From: Eubacteriales Family XIII. Incertae Sedis bacterium
GTDB lineage: Bacteria; Bacillota; Clostridia; Peptostreptococcales; Anaerovoracaceae
Assembly: GCA_031254995.1 (NCBI GenBank)
Contig: JAIRTJ010000075.1
Location: forward strand, 1 to 11,618
Direction of reading: 5' to 3'
DNA: 11,618 nt
Positions 5,411 to 11,618 of the stretch are shown one piece after another. Made by a program: the position numbers and the translations under genes. How positions within the stretch are numbered: position 1 is the stretch's first letter; each line of letters begins with the position of its first letter. The notes beneath the pieces were generated by a model. It searched no databases, was not told the DNA's origin, and saw nothing but the letters and a program-made list of their open reading frames with translations.

Positions 5411-8090
5411 GAAGCAAACGGTCGACCGGATCATACAATCCCTGAACACGTCGATAGAGTCGGGACTCTCCTCCGACGAAGCGGAGCGCAGGCTTGCCGA
5501 GAACGGAAAGAATGCGTTCGATGAACAAAAGAAGAAAAACGTCGTCCAGTTGTTCCTGTCGCAGTTGAACGATCCGATGATTTTTATTCTCATGGCTGCG
5601 GCCGTGATCTCCGCGATCTTGCGGGAATATGCGGACGCGATCATCATTCTCGCGATCATAGTATTGAACGCGATCATCGGCGTGGTGCAGGAGTCGAAGG
5701 CCGAAAAATCGTTGGAGGCTCTGAAAAAGCTCTCCGGGCCGTCGGCCTTGGTTCGTCGGGACGGATTCGTATCCGAAATATCCGCCGAGAATTTGGTCGC
5801 GGGAGACATTGTCGTCTTGGAAGCGGGACGCGTCGTGCCCGCGGATGTTCGCCTCACGGAGACGATCAATCTGAAGGTGGAGGAATCCGCGCTGACCGGC
5901 GAGTCCGTTCCCGTCGAAAAGGACGCGTCGTTCATCGCTTCATGCGATATTGGGATCGGCGATCGCGTCAATATGGCCTACTTGTCCACGGGCGTATCCT
6001 ACGGCAGAGGCGAGGGCGTCGTCGTCGCCGTAGGCATGGATACCGAGATGGGGAAGATCGCGCGAATGATCAGCGAGGAGAAGGACGAGATGACCCCGTT
6101 GCAACGGAAGTTGGCCGGCCTGGGAAAGATACTCGGCATCATGGCCGTCATCATCTGCGCGGCGTTGTTCGGCATCGCGCTGTTGCAGGGCAGGGAACTG
6201 TTTGACATGTTGCTCACGGCTATTTCTCTGGCCGTCGCCGCCATTCCCGAGGGGCTTCCCGCCGTCGTGACCATCGTGCTGGCATTGGGCGTCCAGCGCA
6301 TGGTTAAGGTGAACACAATCGTGCGAAAGCTCCCGGCAGTGGAAACCCTGGGTTCCGTCAGCGTGGTCTGCTCCGACAAGACGGGAACGCTCACGCAGAA
6401 CAAGATGACGGTGACGAAGGTTTACGCGTCGGAGCGCGTTTTTGACGCCTCCGAATTGGATTACGAGCGCGACAAACGCTTCGCGGACGGCTTCATCCTA
6501 TGTACGGATGCGGAGGTCGATCGGGAACGCGACATCGCAATCGGCGATCCTACGGAGCTGGCGTTGCTCTATATGGGCGAGAATATGGGCGTCTCAAAGC
6601 GTGATCTCGCGCTCGCCATGCCGCGCGTCGATGAATTGGCTTTCGATTCGGAACGAAAGATGATGACGACCCTCCATCGTTTGGACGACGGCAACACGAT
6701 CTCGTTTACGAAGGGAGCGATGGATAATATTCTGGAGCGTTGCGACAACATCGACGGCGCCGAAGGCGTTCGTCCCATCACCGCCGCGGACAAGGAGACG
6801 ATTGCGAACGTCGCCGCGACCATGGCCGGAGACGCGTTGCGCGTGCTGGCTTTGGCTTACAGGTCCGGGGACAAAACCGCGACGGAGGAACACCTGATTT
6901 TTCTGGGACTTGTCGGAATGATCGATCCGCCGAGACCCGAGGCGTCCGGCGCGGTGGATGAATTTCGCGAAGCCTCCGTGACTACGGTGATGATCACAGG
7001 CGATCACAGGGATACGGCCTTCGCCATCGCGAAGGAGATCGGCATCGCGGACAGCTTAGCGCAATGCGTGTCCGGCACGGAATTGGATGCGATGACGCAG
7101 GAGGAATTGAACGCCGCCGTCCCCAATCTTCGCGTGTTCGCGCGCGTGTCTCCGCAGCATAAGGTCATGATCGTCAAGGCTTTCAAATCCCACGGGCACA
7201 TCGTATCTATGACGGGCGACGGCGTGAACGACGCCCCGTCCTTGAAGGCCGCGGACATCGGCGTGGCGATGGGCATTACGGGTACCGACGTGTCCAAGGG
7301 TGCGGCCGACATGATTCTGACGGACGACAATTTCGCGACTATTCGCCTCGCTATACGCGAAGGGCGAAACATATACAACAACATTCGAGAAACGGTCTTA
7401 TTCCTCCTTTCGTCCAATCTCGGCGAGATCATCACGATGTTCGGAGCCATTGTCGCGGGGTTGCTGTCCCCGTTGCGGGCGATTCACATCCTATGGATAA
7501 ATCTCATAACGGATTCTCTGCCGGCGTTGGCCTTGGGCGTGGACGCGCCGGAGGACGACATCATGAAACGCCCGCCCCGCGATGCAAAGGAAGGGATATT
7601 CTCGCGCGGAGGCATGGCCGTCACGGTACTGTTCGGATTCATCATCGGGTGCGTGACCTTGGGCGCCTTCCTCTTCGTGCCCGTCTCGATCTTGATCCGG
7701 GAGGGCATGGACATCTCTCTGAACAACATCGACGCGATTTTGGGCGACTCTTTGCTCCTCGCAAAGGCGCAGACGTTCGCGTTTTCGACCTTGGCTGTTT
7801 CGCAGCTGTTCAACGCCATCGGATTCAAGAAGTTGGACAAATCGGTATTCAAGACGAATCATCTGGAAAACAAGATGATGATCGTCGCGTTCTTCCTCGG
7901 ATTTGCTCTGCAGATCGCGGTGACGGAAGTACCGTTTTTAAACGATGTTTTTTCGACCGCGTCCCTGTCCTTGAACGAATGGTTGTGCATTACGGCGGTG
8001 TCCACGTTGCCGCTGTGGTGTCATGAGATACTGCGCGTCTTTCGCGTATCGCGACGAGCGCGCAAGGAGCGCAAAAAATCCCCGGCGTAG
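5403..8090 (+). CDS. Type II (Ca2+-type) P-type ATPase
   Basis: 895 residues from ATG 5403 (GAGG 6 nt upstream), the usual size for bacterial SERCA/PMCA-like pumps. The domains are in order: the A-domain loop Thr-Gly-Glu-Ser 165-168; M4 Ile-Pro-Glu-Gly-Leu-Pro with Glu283; phosphorylation site Asp325 in Asp-Lys-Thr-Gly-Thr-Leu-Thr; the nucleotide-domain Lys-Gly-Ala; Gly-Asp-Gly-Val-Asn-Asp 605-610; then M5-M10. Ion-site residues are Asn672 and Glu675 in M5 (Asn-Leu-Gly-Glu), and Asn700, Thr703 and Asp704 in M6. M8 carries Gln801 where SERCA has Glu. It most likely exports Ca2+ from the cytoplasm using ATP; Mn2+ or another divalent cation cannot be excluded. A start at 5319 would add 28 residues but has a poor SD. 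It has its own promoter near 5096 and a long leader, and appears monocistronic. No clear terminator with a U-tract is seen on this strand. Confidence 0.95.
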   Translation: MFEKQTVDRIIQSLNTSIESGLSSDEAERRLAENGKNAFDEQKKKNVVQLFLSQLNDPMIFILMAAAVISAILREYADAIIILAIIVLNAIIGVVQESKAEKSLEALKKLSGPSALVRRDGFVSEISAENLVAGDIVVLEAGRVVPADVRLTETINLKVEESALTGESVPVEKDASFIASCDIGIGDRVNMAYLSTGVSYGRGEGVVVAVGMDTEMGKIARMISEEKDEMTPLQRKLAGLGKILGIMAVIICAALFGIALLQGRELFDMLLTAISLAVAAIPEGLPAVVTIVLALGVQRMVKVNTIVRKLPAVETLGSVSVVCSDKTGTLTQNKMTVTKVYASERVFDASELDYERDKRFADGFILCTDAEVDRERDIAIGDPTELALLYMGENMGVSKRDLALAMPRVDELAFDSERKMMTTLHRLDDGNTISFTKGAMDNILERCDNIDGAEGVRPITAADKETIANVAATMAGDALRVLALAYRSGDKTATEEHLIFLGLVGMIDPPRPEASGAVDEFREASVTTVMITGDHRDTAFAIAKEIGIADSLAQCVSGTELDAMTQEELNAAVPNLRVFARVSPQHKVMIVKAFKSHGHIVSMTGDGVNDAPSLKAADIGVAMGITGTDVSKGAADMILTDDNFATIRLAIREGRNIYNNIRETVLFLLSSNLGEIITMFGAIVAGLLSPLRAIHILWINLITDSLPALALGVDAPEDDIMKRPPRDAKEGIFSRGGMAVTVLFGFIIGCVTLGAFLFVPVSILIREGMDISLNNIDAILGDSLLLAKAQTFAFSTLAVSQLFNAIGFKKLDKSVFKTNHLENKMMIVAFFLGFALQIAVTEVPFLNDVFSTASLSLNEWLCITAVSTLPLWCHEILRVFRVSRRARKERKKSPA

Positions 8091-8147
8091 TGTCGCGCGA
8101 GCCCCGCGCGGCTGCCCGAGGCTCGATCAAAATTGCTAGCGGGACGC

Positions 8148-8175
8148 AAAAAAGGGGCCGCCTCTCGGCCGCCCC
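8148..8175 (-). terminator. Rho-independent terminator of the bactofilin gene
   Basis: Read on the minus strand, a GC-rich hairpin (outer GGGGC/GCCCC arms, or alternatively a GGCCG/CGGCC stem) at 8175-8154 is followed at once by six T (8153-8148). It begins about 29 bp after the bactofilin stop. The stem has one mismatch in the longer pairing. On the plus strand no T-run follows, so it is not an obvious terminator for the ATPase. Confidence 0.8.
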
Positions 8176-8203
8176 AACATTTCCGCAATGATAAAGCTCT
8201 CCG

Positions 8204-9028
8204 CTATAGATCCATGTCGCCGTCCGTTATGTTGAACAAGGCATCCAGATTTTCGTTCGTGATGGTCTTGATGGAGCCGTTGATGACCGCGCCGTCGTCG
8301 ACCACGAATGACCGTGCCGTAATATCGCCGATCAGATAGGAATTGCCGCGTATGACGAGCATGTTGTCCGCGTTTACGACGCCTTTGCATTTGCCGTCCA
8401 TAACTATGTTGTTCGCATTGATGTTTCCCATGACCACGGTGCCGGAATCCCCCATCACATCGACGGCGGCCTGCACGTCGCCTTTGATCTTGCAGGTGTA
8501 AAGGCCGATGTTCTGCCCTGACACATTGCCGAAGATGCCGCCTTCCACGATGACGTTCCCCTGCGTTGCGACATCGCCCATCACCTTGCCTCTGATTTCG
8601 ATATTTCCCTTGGAGTTGATATCGCCGATGATCTCCGTATCCTCGGAAATGTGAGAATTCGTGAGTTTATCGTCCGTTCGATAGGTCGTTTCTTCGTTGA
8701 AATTCGTTTCGGCATTCGCGCTTTCGCTCGTCGCAGCCGAGTACGCGAGACCAAAGCTCTGCGCGACTTCAGCATGCGTCTCTTCGGCCGCGGCCGCTTG
8801 CGTTTCCGCGTCGGTAAACGCGAAGGAACCCGGCTCGGGTTTCTCTTCGAAAGTGCCTGCGCGCACGAAATCCTCTCCGTTCTCGACGACAGGGGCTTCT
8901 CCCTCCGGCGCGACTTGGATTTCTTGAACCTCGAGATTTTCGCCGCTCGCGCCGCCGACGCTTGTGACGCCGTTGTTTGCGTTGCCGAACAATTCCCCCG
9001 ACCGCTTAAAATTGTCGATGAAACCCAT
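8204..9028 (-). CDS. Bactofilin (polymer-forming cytoskeletal protein)
   Basis: A 274-residue protein. Residues 1 to about 118 are a low-complexity, acidic, Ala/Glu-rich region with a short basic start (Met-Gly-Phe-Ile-Asp-Asn-Phe-Lys-Arg), probably disordered. Residues about 122-262 are the bactofilin domain. It opens with Ile-Ser-Glu-Asp-Thr-Glu-Ile-Ile-Gly-Asp-Ile and then shows repeating short beta strands with Gly every few residues (Gly-Asn-Ile-Glu-Ile-Arg-Gly-Lys-Val-Met-Gly-Asp-Val and so on), as expected for a right-handed beta-helix. Bactofilins self-assemble into filaments without nucleotide and help in cell shape, polar organisation or motility. The N-terminal region is longer than in many members and may be a partner- or membrane-binding arm. 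The start is firm: AAGGAG lies 8 nt before the ATG. It is transcribed alone from a strong promoter at 9127-9155, divergent from the MCP gene, and ends at its own terminator. Confidence 0.92.
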   Translation of the reverse strand: MGFIDNFKRSGELFGNANNGVTSVGGASGENLEVQEIQVAPEGEAPVVENGEDFVRAGTFEEKPEPGSFAFTDAETQAAAAEETHAEVAQSFGLAYSAATSESANAETNFNEETTYRTDDKLTNSHISEDTEIIGDINSKGNIEIRGKVMGDVATQGNVIVEGGIFGNVSGQNIGLYTCKIKGDVQAAVDVMGDSGTVVMGNINANNIVMDGKCKGVVNADNMLVIRGNSYLIGDITARSFVVDDGAVINGSIKTITNENLDALFNITDGDMDL

Positions 9029-9118
9029 AAAACAATCTCCTTTTCATTCCCGATTGCGGGCGCATGGGTCGTGCTCTCGAAGTCGCGTCTGAACCGCGCG
9101 CATTCGTTTCGCACTTGC

Positions 9119-9128
9119 ATACATGTAT
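9119..9128. repeat. 10 bp palindrome at the bactofilin -10 region
   Basis: ATACATGTAT is a perfect palindrome overlapping the downstream side of the bactofilin promoter's -10 element (9127-9132). That position fits repression by occlusion. It is short and A/T-rich, so chance is possible. Confidence 0.3.
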
Positions 9129-9155
9129 TATATTTCAGAAGTGCGGAAAATTCAA
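9127..9155 (-). promoter_or_regulatory. Predicted bactofilin promoter
   Basis: On the minus strand: -35 TTGAAT (9155-9150, 4/6), 17 bp spacer, perfect -10 TATAAT (9132-9127). The transcript would start near 9120, with a leader of about 90 nt. It is divergent from the MCP promoter, about 115 bp away. Confidence 0.7.
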
Positions 9156-9269
9156 GCAAAACCATAAAATTTGCGATTTCTTTGCCGGACAGTGCATAAC
9201 GCTCCGGATTCTCGACAGTTGAACGGCAAATCCGACGTCGCCGAAGCGTCGAAATTCCGCAACTATTTC

Positions 9270-9298
9270 TTGCATTCGGCATATACGTACTATATAAT
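9270..9298 (+). promoter_or_regulatory. Predicted MCP promoter
   Basis: -35 TTGCAT (9270-9275, 4/6), 17 bp spacer, perfect -10 TATAAT (9293-9298). The start would be near 9305, with a leader of about 54 nt. It looks like a vegetative sigma-A promoter. I see no match to the flagellar sigma-28 consensus (TAAA/GCCGATAA), although many chemotaxis genes use it. Confidence 0.7.
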
Positions 9299-9310
9299 CG
9301 AATTATCTCA

Positions 9311-9324
9311 AAACGATATCGTTT
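9311..9324. repeat. Perfect 14 bp palindrome at the start of the MCP transcript
   Basis: AAACGATATCGTTT is a perfect palindrome at about +6 to +20 relative to the predicted MCP transcript start. Its position and symmetry suit a dimeric repressor operator. It is distinct in sequence from the palindrome at the bactofilin promoter. Confidence 0.5.
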
Positions 9325-9358
9325 AGCGGTTAGTATTGTTTCGCACGAGCGGAGGTGT

Positions 9359-10906
9359 ATGTTGGACGGGACGAGGAATATGAAGATCCGGAGTAAACTG
9401 ACCCTGATGTTTCTGGCGTTGTCCGTCATAACGGTGATCGTCGGTCTTATGGGCGTGTTTTTCGTGTACATCAGCGTATTCGAAGGAGCGGACAGACGTT
9501 ATTTTTTCACGGCTGTCGCCGCTCTCGGTTTGGTGACGCTCGTCGGACTGGGTTTGTCCATCGTGTTTGCGGCGCATTTGATGCGTCTCGTCTTGAATCC
9601 CGTGCGCGATATCGCGAACGTGGCCCGGCAGGCGGGCGAAACGGGAAACTTTCGGTTCGGCGAGGATTTGGTCGGCCGCATTCACGCACAGGCGCAGTAC
9701 AATGATGAGCTCGGCGTGTTGGCGGCCGCTTTCGAGAAGATGATGGACGATATCATCGCGAAGGTGCATACGCTCGAAGTGATCGCGACGGGCGATCTCA
9801 CCGTGCGAGCAATACTCGCAGGAGCGGAAGACACCTTGGGCAACGCGATCAACGCCGTCGCGAACAATCTCAACGAGATGGTCACGGAGATCAGATCCGG
9901 AACGAGTCAACTCAGCGCGGGCGCGAATCAATTGTCGTCGGGTGCGCAGACCTTGGCGCAGTCCGCCGCCGAACAGTCGGCGGCCGTCGAAGAATTGCTC
10001 GCTACCGTGGGCGGCATCGCCGGACAGGCTGAGGAAAACGCCCTCAGATCGAAGCGCGCGACGGAGCTTGCGGGCAATATTCGGGACAGCGCGGAAGAGG
10101 GCAGAGGGCAGATGATACGCATGACGCACGCCATGGACGACATCAATTCGGCTAGCCAGTCCATCAGTTCCGTCATGAAGGCCATCGACGACATCGCGTT
10201 TCAGACGAATATTCTCTCATTGAACGCGGCTGTGGAAGCCGCCCGCGCGGGACAACACGGAAAGGGTTTCGCGGTAGTCGCCGACGAGGTGAGAAATCTC
10301 GCGACGAAGAGCGCGGCGGCGGCGAAGGACAGCAACGATTTGATCGTCAACACCCTGAGCAAGTCCAAACTCGGTTCGGTCATCGTAAAGGACACTTCCG
10401 ATTATCTGGATACCATAGTGAATGGCGTCAACGACAGCACTTCCGTCGTAAACGAGATCGCGCAGGCGACGGAGGAGCAGAGCGTCGCCATCGATCAGAT
10501 CAACAAAGGCATCACGCAGCTTACGAACGCCGTCTACCAAAACAGCGCGACCGCGCAGGAAAGCGCCGCGGCGAGCGATGAGATGAGCGCACAGGCGACA
10601 GCGCTGATGAAGATGGTGGATCGCTTCATCGTCAACGAGGAAAGACCGGTTGCGGCCATTGCGAGAAACACCGTTTCGCATTGGGGCGACGCGCCCGTTG
10701 AGAGGGCTGAGGAGTCGCCTTCAGAACCCTTGTATTCGGACGAAAGAGGCGTTTCTCCTGCGGATCTCGGCGAAACGAGGACGGATGTCGCGGATTTTCG
10801 GGCGGGAATTCCCGAAGTTTCGAATGCGGAAAACGGATTCCGGATGCGGACATTCGACGAGCGGAGCGACGGACGATTTTCCGAAGACGACGAATCGAAA
10901 TATTGA
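9359..10906 (+). CDS. Methyl-accepting chemotaxis protein without extracellular sensor domain
   Basis: A 515-residue protein. Two hydrophobic helices (about 14-38 and 49-72) are joined by a loop of only some 10 residues, so there is no room for a ligand-binding domain outside the cell. A HAMP domain (about 73-135, with extra residues around the Asn-Phe-Arg-Phe stretch) and a second HAMP-like unit (about 137-185, Thr-Gly-Asp-Leu-Thr-Val) follow. Next comes the signalling coiled coil, with the conserved hairpin tip from Phe281 ([18 protein letters not shown]), which binds CheA/CheW. Glu/Gln pairs typical of methylation sites occur (Ala-Thr-Glu-Glu-Gln-Ser). The last 85 residues are a polar, probably disordered tail without a CheR-binding pentapeptide. 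The start is uncertain: GGAGGT is only 2 nt before ATG 9359 but ideally placed for TTG 9362; ATG 9380 is a third choice. It is probably co-transcribed with the EEP-fold gene. Confidence 0.93.
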   Translation: MLDGTRNMKIRSKLTLMFLALSVITVIVGLMGVFFVYISVFEGADRRYFFTAVAALGLVTLVGLGLSIVFAAHLMRLVLNPVRDIANVARQAGETGNFRFGEDLVGRIHAQAQYNDELGVLAAAFEKMMDDIIAKVHTLEVIATGDLTVRAILAGAEDTLGNAINAVANNLNEMVTEIRSGTSQLSAGANQLSSGAQTLAQSAAEQSAAVEELLATVGGIAGQAEENALRSKRATELAGNIRDSAEEGRGQMIRMTHAMDDINSASQSISSVMKAIDDIAFQTNILSLNAAVEAARAGQHGKGFAVVADEVRNLATKSAAAAKDSNDLIVNTLSKSKLGSVIVKDTSDYLDTIVNGVNDSTSVVNEIAQATEEQSVAIDQINKGITQLTNAVYQNSATAQESAAASDEMSAQATALMKMVDRFIVNEERPVAAIARNTVSHWGDAPVERAEESPSEPLYSDERGVSPADLGETRTDVADFRAGIPEVSNAENGFRMRTFDERSDGRFSEDDESKY

Positions 10907-10921
10907 CGAAGTGAGGCGCAT

Positions 10922-11618
10922 ATGGGAATGGTAAGAATCGTTTTAAAAGTGTTGCTCGCTATCATCGTCGTACTCGTCGCGCTCGTCGGCGGCTACGTTA
11001 TCTATCTGCAATTGAACTACGGGCGCATCGCCGACAATCTCGAGTTGGATGTGGATTACTTCTCCGTTGCGGAGAATAAGATCGTCGATTCGGAGGCGGA
11101 TTCCGCAGTCTCCCCGGAGGAACACGCCCTCGCGGCGAATACGAAATACGTCGCATTCACGTTCAACATCGGCTTCGGCGCCTATGACAAAGACTTTTCG
11201 TTTTTCATGGATAAGGGCGCGATGAAGGACGGCACGGAGACCGTAGGCTCTGAGAGTCGTGCGGCGAGCAAGGAAGCTGCGACGAGAAATACGGAAGCCG
11301 TTATACGTCAAACCTTGGGCGAGGATCCCGATATCGCGCTCTTTCAGGAGGCGGACGTCTCCGCTGATCGCAGTTACAACGTAAATCAGACGCGCATGAT
11401 CACCGACGCCTTTACGCAAAACGCCCTATTGGCGACGGGCGGCACGGAACTTCTTTCGTGGAGTTACGCCACGAATTTTCATACCGCTTACCTGTTCTAC
11501 CCTCCGACAAAACCCATCGGTTATATTCGCGATTCGGGTCTTCTGACGATCAGCAAATACATGATAGACAGCGCCGTTCGCAGGAGTTTTCCCGTCAGCG
11601 ACGCTTTTCCGACGAAGT
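10922..11618 (+). CDS. Membrane-anchored endonuclease/exonuclease/phosphatase-fold protein (3' end outside window)
   Basis: The first 232 codons are present and no stop occurs before the window ends. Residues about 5-29 form a single hydrophobic anchor with a basic residue before it, so the catalytic part is probably outside the membrane. The domain shows EEP (DNase I-like) metal-site motifs: Thr-Phe-Asn-Ile-Gly-Phe-Gly with Asn82, and Ile-Ala-Leu-Phe-Gln-Glu-Ala-Asp with Glu143, the expected Mg2+-binding glutamate. Later come Asn-Phe-His and Ser-Gly-Leu-Leu-Thr-Ile-Ser, as in the middle of the fold. The catalytic His/Asp motifs would lie beyond the window. Members cleave phosphodiesters in nucleic acids, phosphoinositides or sphingomyelin; the substrate here is unknown. 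It starts 15 bp after the MCP stop (GAGG 5 nt before the ATG), so it is likely the second gene of that operon. Confidence 0.88.
   Translation, partial: MGMVRIVLKVLLAIIVVLVALVGGYVIYLQLNYGRIADNLELDVDYFSVAENKIVDSEADSAVSPEEHALAANTKYVAFTFNIGFGAYDKDFSFFMDKGAMKDGTETVGSESRAASKEAATRNTEAVIRQTLGEDPDIALFQEADVSADRSYNVNQTRMITDAFTQNALLATGGTELLSWSYATNFHTAYLFYPPTKPIGYIRDSGLLTISKYMIDSAVRRSFPVSDAFPTK

Noticed and set aside
8098..8125. Hairpin CGAGCC/GGCTCG after the ATPase as its terminator
   Set aside because: The stem is 6 bp with a 16-nt loop and no T-run follows on the plus strand.
8651..9199. Plus-strand ORF opposite the bactofilin gene
   Set aside because: It is antisense to a clear bactofilin gene, Arg/Phe-rich and without a family match.
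1..11618. tRNA, rRNA, CRISPR arrays or complete insertion sequences
   Set aside because: No cloverleaf-like segments, spaced direct repeats or paired terminal inverted repeats with a full transposase were seen on either strand.

Overview
The window looks like chromosomal DNA of moderate to slightly high G+C content from a low-complexity-promoter, Gram-positive-type bacterium. I infer Bacillota/Clostridia, possibly a Christensenellales-like lineage. The reasons are strong AGGAGG-type ribosome sites, sigma-A style promoters with 16-17 bp spacers, a MerR-type promoter with a 19 bp spacer, and a gene set common in anaerobic Firmicutes (a lipoprotein transglutaminase, bactofilin, an MCP, a FIST protein, a SERCA-like ATPase, a membrane-anchored EEP-fold protein). 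The taxonomy is inference only.

Layout. Bases 3-344 (+) are the 3' end of a FIST-domain signalling protein. It converges, with only 7 bp between stops, on a minus-strand operon (3115 to 352): putP (Na+/proline symporter) overlapping by 14 bp a transglutaminase-fold lipoprotein. The putP leader carries a perfect 9+1+9 inverted repeat. Divergent from putP is a MerR/GyrI-type regulator (3399-4202). Directly after it lies a classical MerR-type promoter (TTGACC, 19 bp, TACGCT, with an A/T-rich UP-like tract) driving a 20-codon ORF with an excellent SD, whose stop abuts the ribosome site of an orphan IS3-OrfA-like helix-turn-helix/leucine-zipper protein (4454-4804). A roughly 600 bp stretch without a clear gene follows. 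It contains several inverted repeats, an extended -10 promoter and a short ORF that overlaps the start of a type II Ca2+-type P-type ATPase (5403-8090). A 7-bp tandem duplication at 5311-5324 separates the short ORF from a longer in-frame version of the ATPase.

From 8204 to the end, a bactofilin (minus strand, with its own terminator) is divergent from a methyl-accepting chemotaxis protein that lacks an extracellular sensor domain. The MCP is followed 15 bp later by a membrane-anchored endonuclease/exonuclease/phosphatase-fold protein that runs off the window. The two divergent promoters each have a perfect palindrome at or just after the -10 element.

Most genes belong to well-known families. 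The parts that deserve attention are the MerR promoter/leader-ORF/HTH-zipper unit, the 7-bp duplication at the ATPase start, the putP leader inverted repeat and the sensor-less MCP. I do not see a convincing wholly new multi-gene system.
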